From an uncultured Collinsella sp. (GTDB lineage Bacteria; Actinomycetota; Coriobacteriia; Coriobacteriales; Coriobacteriaceae): DNA of 24,835 bases. The translations under genes and the position numbers were made by a program. The stretch's first letter is position 1. Every line of letters begins with the position of its first letter. Shown piece after piece: positions 21,915 to 24,835 of this stretch. The notes under the pieces were generated by a model. That model was not told where the DNA came from, made no database searches, and worked only from the letters and a program-made list of their open reading frames with translations. Where the stretch lies: assembly GCA_900547765.1 (NCBI GenBank), contig URIA01000033.1, positions 1 to 24,835 on the forward strand, given 5' to 3'.

Positions 21915-21942
21915 CCCATTTTCGTGGGGTTACGAAAATGGG
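21915..21942. repeat. 11-bp inverted repeat downstream of the repressor gene
   Basis: CCCATTTTCGT (21915-21925), 6-nt loop, ACGAAAATGGG (21932-21942). It starts 26 nt beyond the repressor stop codon, with no T tract on either side. Another stem, GACGCGGG/CCCGCGTC, lies at 21836-21863. Confidence 0.6.
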
Positions 21943-21967
21943 GGAGTAGCTGGCGTTTTGGTGCCGT

Positions 21968-22351
21968 CTACGCGGACCTTACTTGATCCGCTTCCAGCCC
22001 TTCGATTTCAGGCGCTGCAGCCTGATTTTGGGACAGCTCGGCCTGGTCGCGTGCCGTCTCCAGGATCTTCGAGCGCCTCTTCTCGGTGCTCTGCCGGTAG
22101 CAGGCGATCAGCTCGCCCTCTGCGCCCGCCGGCGCCGTCGGCTTGTCCTCGGGATGCTCCTCGTACCATCCGAGCAGGTCGTTGGGGTCGGTGTTAAGGG
22201 CTTTGGCGCACTTCCAGAGCTGCTCGACGTTGGGGAGGCTCTCGCTTCTCTCCCAAGAGCCGACCGTTCTCAGGCTTGTTCCTGTTGTGTCGGCAAGCTC
22301 CGTTTGGGACATGTGAAGGTTCTTTCTCACTTCCCTAATTCTTAGATTCAT
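21968..22351 (-). CDS. CI-like repressor, Xre-family HTH
   Basis: The 127-aa protein has an N-terminal Xre helix-turn-helix (residues 4-58: VRKNLHMSQTELADTTGTSL, RTVGSWERSESLPNVEQLWK, ALNTDPNDLLGW) and a hydrophilic C-terminal half (helical, KRRSKILETARDQAEL). There is no LexA/S24 peptidase domain, so induction would not go through RecA-driven self-cleavage. GGAGG fits the ATG at 22351. It is transcribed away from a second Xre gene at 22507, the usual arrangement of a lysogeny/lysis switch. A candidate -10 TATAGG lies on the minus strand upstream, but with a poor -35. Confidence 0.87.
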   Translation of the reverse strand: MNLRIREVRKNLHMSQTELADTTGTSLRTVGSWERSESLPNVEQLWKCAKALNTDPNDLLGWYEEHPEDKPTAPAGAEGELIACYRQSTEKRRSKILETARDQAELSQNQAAAPEIEGLEADQVRSA

Positions 22352-22402
22352 ATACGCCTCCTAAATAGGACGGTTGTTGCCGAGAATCCTATAGCTTTTC
22401 TT

Positions 22403-22421
22403 CAGAATGAGCAAGATTCTG
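22403..22421. promoter_or_regulatory. Candidate operator in the repressor/cro region
   Basis: CAGAAT-7-ATTCTG (22403-22421), a perfect 6-bp dyad in the 155-nt divergent region. A related half-site AGAATC occurs at about 22383-22388. Confidence 0.5.
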
Positions 22422-22433
22422 CAAAGTTTTCTC

Positions 22434-22462
22434 TTGCCAATAGGCAGACATCCGCCTATAGT
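22434..22462 (+). promoter_or_regulatory. Rightward (cro-like) promoter with embedded operator
   Basis: TTGCCA (22434-22439), 17-nt spacer, TATAGT (22457-22462), about 45 nt before the cro-like start. A dyad ATAGGC-8-GCCTAT (22440-22459) fills the space between the boxes and overlaps the -10, the ideal place for a repressor to block RNA polymerase. Confidence 0.75.
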
Positions 22463-22506
22463 TTCAAGCAACAGGAAGAAACCCGCACATTTTGAAGGAG
22501 GACGAA

Positions 22507-22734
22507 ATGGAGTTTTCGAAGGACGAGTTTGGCGCGAACCTTCGCGCTGCCCGCGCTCGAGCCGATATGTCTCAGGAGCAGCTGGCTAACAAGGCGGGGC
22601 TCTCGGCATCTTCAATCATCGGATACGAGAACGGCTCGATGGTCCCGGGTGTCGACAAGGCGTATGCCATCGCCCAAGCCCTCGGATGCACGCCCAACGA
22701 CCTGATGGGCTGGAACACGGACGAGGCCGCATAG
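22507..22734 (+). CDS. Cro-like Xre-family regulator
   Basis: The 75-aa protein is almost entirely a helix-turn-helix of the Xre/Cro type (FGANLRAARARADMSQEQLA, KAGLSASSIIGYENGSMVPG, ALGCTPNDLMGW). The shared ending NDL(L/M)GW links it to the divergent repressor, which suggests both arose by duplication and read related operators. AAGGAGG sits 7 nt before the ATG at 22507; the in-frame TTG upstream would remove that site from the leader and is rejected. It is the first gene of the rightward early region. Confidence 0.87.
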   Translation: MEFSKDEFGANLRAARARADMSQEQLANKAGLSASSIIGYENGSMVPGVDKAYAIAQALGCTPNDLMGWNTDEAA

Positions 22735-23184
22735 GGATGGGGGAAGAGATGAAAAGTCGCGAGAGAGATGCGGAGCCCTGGCGGTTCCGGTCTCGGGGGC
22801 GGTTCGGTGCGCAACCCTCGCCGCCTCCCTAGCCCGGGTCGTTATCCGCCATCCTGCACGGTTATCAGACCAGCTCCCGCCCGGATTTCCCCGTGCCTGC
22901 CCTATATCCCATTTATGACTGCTGATCGGGAGAGGGACTGGAGAGCTTCGGCGGGACTTTCGGTAGCCCGCGGTCTGGCTGCCTCGCCGCGCGTCGTTGC
23001 GCCGACGCCTTCGGCTCGGGCTTTTCCGGCTTCCGTATGCCGGGCGGGGCCCTACTTTACGGCGGCCCGCGTCCTCAAAACTGCCTTCAAGGAGATGGCT
23101 CCCTTCCGTCGGTTGACAGGACGCTTGGATTGTACCGCCGTGAGCAGCGGATTGAAAGCGACTACAGGAAAGAGGTTACGGGCT
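22735..23184. other. 450-nt gap in the early region
   Basis: No gene with a supported start is visible. An open plus-strand frame runs through the stretch into the next gene but its translation is Pro/Arg/Ser-rich with no ribosome site, as expected from GC-rich noncoding DNA. A 27-codon frame starts at 22749 after GGGGGAAGAG but shows no feature. TTGACA at 23114-23119 has no fitting -10. The stretch may hold an untranslated RNA or regulatory sites, which I cannot define. Confidence 0.4.
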
Positions 23185-23385
23185 ATGGCGACACGAAACG
23201 CGATTGCGCGGCTGCGCAGGGAGGCCGGTCTTTCCCAGTACCGGCTCGCCGTCATGGTCGGCGTGACCGAGAAGACGGTCTGGAACTGGGAGCGTCGGGG
23301 GATAGCCGACGCGAAGTACGGGGCGGCCAAGCGGCTCGCGAGGGCGCTGGGCGTGCCCATGGAGGATCTGGAGGAAGAGGAATGA
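23185..23385 (+). CDS. Small Xre-family HTH protein
   Basis: The 66-aa protein is a bare helix-turn-helix: AIARLRREAGLSQYRLAVMV, GVTEKTVWNWERRGIADAKY, RALGVPMEDLEEEE. It belongs to the HTH_3/Xre superfamily and is the third regulator of this kind in the element. The frame is open further upstream, but the conserved part begins at ATG 23185, with AGAGG about 10 nt before it. Its last codon overlaps the next ATG by four bases (ATGA), so the two are translationally coupled. Target sites are unknown. Confidence 0.78.
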   Translation: MATRNAIARLRREAGLSQYRLAVMVGVTEKTVWNWERRGIADAKYGAAKRLARALGVPMEDLEEEE

Positions 23386-23657
23386 CAGGCAAGAGCTACG
23401 AGCTGCCCGACGACATCACGACGATGGGCGGCATGGTGACGTGGGCCGACGAGCATGGCGAGTGGCATACGGAGGTGTTCGAGTTCCTGGCTGATGCACG
23501 CTACGCGTTCCGCGAGCACGTCCGCACCGGCGACCCCGCCTACCTCGCACGCCTGGTCGGGCTCGACCGCAGGCAGGCGCTCGACCCGGTGGCGTACGAC
23601 GTCATGGAGATCGACCCCGCGCCGGGCGAGTGGCCGTTCGGCCGCGGTCGCGAATGA
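23382..23657 (+). CDS. Hypothetical early protein (91 aa)
   Basis: Starts in an ATGA overlap with the small HTH gene and ends in an ATGA overlap with the next gene. GGAGGAAGAGG lies just upstream of the start. The product is acidic (MTGKSYELPDDITTMGGMVT, then HGEWHTEVFEFLADARYAFR and DPAPGEWPFGRGRE) with no TM segment and no motif known to me. The close coupling on both sides argues that it is a real gene of the early operon. The function is unknown. Confidence 0.72.
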   Translation: MTGKSYELPDDITTMGGMVTWADEHGEWHTEVFEFLADARYAFREHVRTGDPAYLARLVGLDRRQALDPVAYDVMEIDPAPGEWPFGRGRE

Positions 23658-23803
23658 CCCGGGCGCTGCTCGCCTCGGCCGTCGTGATGGACGCCGCCGG
23701 CTGGATGTGCGCCGCGCAGGGCGCCTACGGCCTGGCGCGTGGCTGCTTCGCCGCGGCGCTGCCGTTCATCGCGGCGTGGGCGCTCGCCTCGCTCTTCGAA
23801 TGA
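23654..23803 (+). CDS. Tiny membrane protein (49 aa)
   Basis: Begins in an ATGA overlap with the 91-aa gene and stops with TGA at 23801-23803. The 49-residue product is almost entirely hydrophobic, with two likely helices separated by a small turn (LLASAVVMDAAGWMCAA and GCFAAALPFIAAWALASLF) and no long soluble part. No family is recognised. Its support is the translational coupling and the membrane character rather than homology. A further frame starting in another ATGA (23800-24015, 71 codons) crosses the large inverted repeat and is not taken as a gene. Confidence 0.6.
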   Translation: MTRALLASAVVMDAAGWMCAAQGAYGLARGCFAAALPFIAAWALASLFE

Positions 23804-23807
23804 GGCC

Positions 23808-23883
23808 GGGTCCGCCCCCGTCGCGCCACGGGTTCCGTACCGCCCCCATTCCGCGGGGCCCGTGGCGCGACGGGGCCGGACCC
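23808..23883. repeat. 25-bp inverted repeat forming a large hairpin
   Basis: Arms 23808-23832 and 23859-23883 are complementary at 24 of 25 positions (inner part CCCCGTCGCGCCACGGG is perfect), with a 26-nt loop. No T tract follows. It lies directly after the tiny membrane gene in a stretch without supported genes. Confidence 0.8.
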
Positions 23884-23902
23884 CCTACTTCCGGCCCAAA
23901 AA

Positions 23903-23937
23903 GGTGCCCGCCGCCGACTTGGCGGGGCGGCGGCACC
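23903..23937. repeat. Second GC-rich hairpin
   Basis: GGTGCC, one bulged C, GCCGCC (23903-23915) pairs with GGCGGC-GGCACC (ending 23937). Together with the larger hairpin it fills most of the 224-nt gap 23804-24027. Confidence 0.5.
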
Positions 23938-24027
23938 GCTCCCTTTGGCGGGGGAGCGCCCTCCGGCTGCATCTATCGGTGCGGCCCTCCGGCAAGGGAT
24001 TGGCTCAACGAATGAAAGGAGAAGGCC

Positions 24028-24258
24028 ATGTGGATGTCGATAGCCAAGGGCGCGCGTTACGCCTGCTGCGACAACGTCACGTTCCGCGCGATGGTCATGC
24101 AGGGGGTCATCCCGCGCTACCCGTCGCTCAACCCCAACAGCTCGCGCGAGGTGGTGCGCAGCGAGGACATCGACGCCGCCATCATGGCGCGCGGCGCGGT
24201 GCCGGCGCTGCCCTCGCCCGACTGCGTGCCCGCTCGCCGTCCGAGGCGGGTGGCGTGA
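24028..24258 (+). CDS. Possible excisionase-like small DNA-binding protein (76 aa)
   Basis: The 76-aa product (MWMSIAKGARYACCDNVTFR, then MVMQGVIPRYPSLNPNSSRE, VVRSEDIDAAIMARGAVPAL) has the pattern of a winged HTH of the excisionase/MerR class: a first helix with the A-x-x-A spacing, a recognition-like helix before GVIP, and a wing ending in VVRSEDIDAAI. The match is from reading only and remains moderate. GAAAGGAGAAGG precedes the ATG at 24028. The stop codon overlaps the next ATG by one base (TGATG). If right, it could be a directionality factor for the integrase or an early regulator. Confidence 0.65.
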   Translation: MWMSIAKGARYACCDNVTFRAMVMQGVIPRYPSLNPNSSREVVRSEDIDAAIMARGAVPALPSPDCVPARRPRRVA

Positions 24259-24416
24259 TGGGCGACCTGGTCTGGGAGGCGGGCTGCCGCCTCGGCGCGT
24301 GGTGGGACTCGCTTCCCGAGCGCGTGCGCAGCGTCGTGTGCGCCGTGGCGCTCGTCGGCCTGATCGTCGTGGCCGGCGCCATCGAGGGGACCGCGCCGAG
24401 CGGGATGTACTACTAG
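24258..24416 (+). CDS. Small single-TM protein (52 aa)
   Basis: Starts in a TGATG overlap with the upstream stop and ends with TAG at 24414-24416. It has a soluble N-terminal part with several Trp (MGDLVWEAGCRLGAWWDSLP) and one TM helix (VVCAVALVGLIVVAGAIEGT), then a short tail. No family is recognised. The gene is supported by coupling to its neighbour and by the following ribosome site of the ParB-like gene only a few bases after its stop. Confidence 0.6.
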   Translation: MGDLVWEAGCRLGAWWDSLPERVRSVVCAVALVGLIVVAGAIEGTAPSGMYY

Positions 24417-24426
24417 GAGGTTAGAT

Positions 24427-24835
24427 ATGCAATTCGAGAAGAAGTCTGTGCGCCTGGGCGACATCCGCCCGAGCGGGCAGAACCCGCGCGAGGACTTCGG
24501 CGACATCGGCGCCCTGGCCCGCAGCATCGAGGCGACCGGCGGCGAGCCGCTGAACCCGCCCGTGGTCGTGGCGGACGGCAACGTGTTCCGCATCGTGGAC
24601 GGGGAGCGCCGCTACCGTGCGCTGTCGTCCATCTACGGGGAGGACCGAGAGGTGTCCGCGCTGGTGGCCGACACCATGGACGAGGCCAACGAGCTCGTGG
24701 CCATGCTCGCCACCGACGACAAGCGCCAGCTGACCGAGGCCGAGCGCGCCCGCGGCGTGCAGCAGATGCTCGTGCTCATATTTTTCCTTGGTTGCCATAC
24801 CGCCGCGGATATGGCGCTCGGATTTGTTGATATCG
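24427..24835 (+). CDS. ParB/Srx-like N-terminal domain protein (3' end outside window)
   Basis: The visible 136 residues start with the ParB N-terminal pattern: VRLGDIRPSGQNPREDFGDI, ALARSIEATGGEPLNPPVVV, then VDGERRYRAL with the GERR box (59-62) that binds nucleotide (CTP) in this superfamily, and LTEAERARGVQQM. Such proteins act in DNA partition or as ParB-like nucleases/regulators in phages and plasmids. AGGAGG precedes the ATG at 24427. No parA lies upstream. The last about 20 codons (from about 24776) change to A/T-richer codons and a translation (LIFFLGCHTAADMALGFVDI) that does not look like the usual continuation, so the frame may be disturbed near the edge. Confidence 0.83.
   Translation, partial: MQFEKKSVRLGDIRPSGQNPREDFGDIGALARSIEATGGEPLNPPVVVADGNVFRIVDGERRYRALSSIYGEDREVSALVADTMDEANELVAMLATDDKRQLTEAERARGVQQMLVLIFFLGCHTAADMALGFVDI

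Larger units (their letters stand above)
18472..24835. mobile_element. Left part of an integrative element (prophage or ICE) next to tRNA-Lys
   Basis: From the end of tRNA-Lys the gene content changes to tyrosine integrase, HicBA, CI/Cro-like switch and a rightward row of tiny early genes up to a ParB-like gene that leaves the window. This is the standard order for a temperate phage or an integrative conjugative element inserted at a tRNA 3' end. No capsid, terminase or conjugation gene is visible, so the two cannot be separated. The right end is not in the window, so the attachment core cannot be checked. Confidence 0.85.

Noticed and set aside
22768..23184. Upstream extension of the 66-aa HTH protein to 205 aa
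   Set aside because: The extension is Pro/Arg/Ser-rich without domains or a ribosome site; homology begins at the ATG at 23185.
23800..24015. 71-codon Pro/Gly-rich frame starting in an ATGA overlap
   Set aside because: It reads through two strong hairpins and the sequence is what GC-rich noncoding DNA gives. The overlap with the upstream stop makes it possible but not supportable.
19858..24800. Shared 12-mer TTGGTTGCCATA at the int start and near the right edge, considered as an attachment core
   Set aside because: A match of this length is expected by chance in a window of this size, and neither copy lies at the tRNA-proximal boundary.
1..24835. CRISPR array
   Set aside because: No regularly spaced repeats with unique spacers are present; all repeats found are dispersed or single inverted pairs.

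Overview
The window looks like a high-GC Actinobacterium of the class Coriobacteriia, most likely Collinsella or a close relative. The basis is the composition, a Rho factor with a long Ala/Pro/Lys/Arg-rich N-terminal extension, a CarD-family regulator, and my recollection of gene content in that group. No database search was possible, so the genus is an inference.

Positions 1-18473 are chromosomal backbone. In order: the tail of a small membrane protein; pncB (NAD salvage); proB; a decayed proline iminopeptidase on the minus strand; proA; an HD-domain protein; a REP-associated (Y1, HUH) transposase on the minus strand; a CarD-type regulator on the minus strand; argS; rho; a two-TM acidic protein followed by a VanZ-like protein; a ROK fructokinase-type sugar kinase and a class I/II aminotransferase (both minus); then tRNA-His(GUG) and tRNA-Lys(CUU). 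Most units end in clear stem-loop terminators. proB and proA, the first two proline-synthesis enzymes, flank the broken proline-releasing peptidase instead of forming a contiguous operon.

A feature of the backbone is a set of short dispersed repeats. Three near-identical 44-nt copies begin exactly at the stop codons of proA, the HD gene and the carD-like gene. Each is oriented with its gene and lies between the stop codon and the terminator. Two of them flank the transposase in inverted orientation. Two further composite repeats (downstream of the peptidase pseudogene and upstream of rho) share GTCCC heads exactly 27 nt apart but have different palindromic tails. Together this resembles an uncharacterised REP/RAYT system with a preference for 3' UTRs.

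From about 18472 to the right edge lies the left part of an integrative element (prophage or ICE) next to tRNA-Lys. It carries a tyrosine integrase, a HicBA toxin-antitoxin pair whose antitoxin ends in an excisionase-like helix-turn-helix, a palindrome-rich divergent regulatory region, two unrecognised cargo genes (96 and 198 aa), a divergent CI/Cro-like repressor switch with a recognisable promoter/operator, and a rightward series of tiny, often overlapping early genes leading to a ParB/Srx-like protein cut off by the window edge. A 43/44-nt direct repeat flanks the hicBA cassette, and a 25-bp inverted repeat lies among the early genes. The right attachment site is not in the window.
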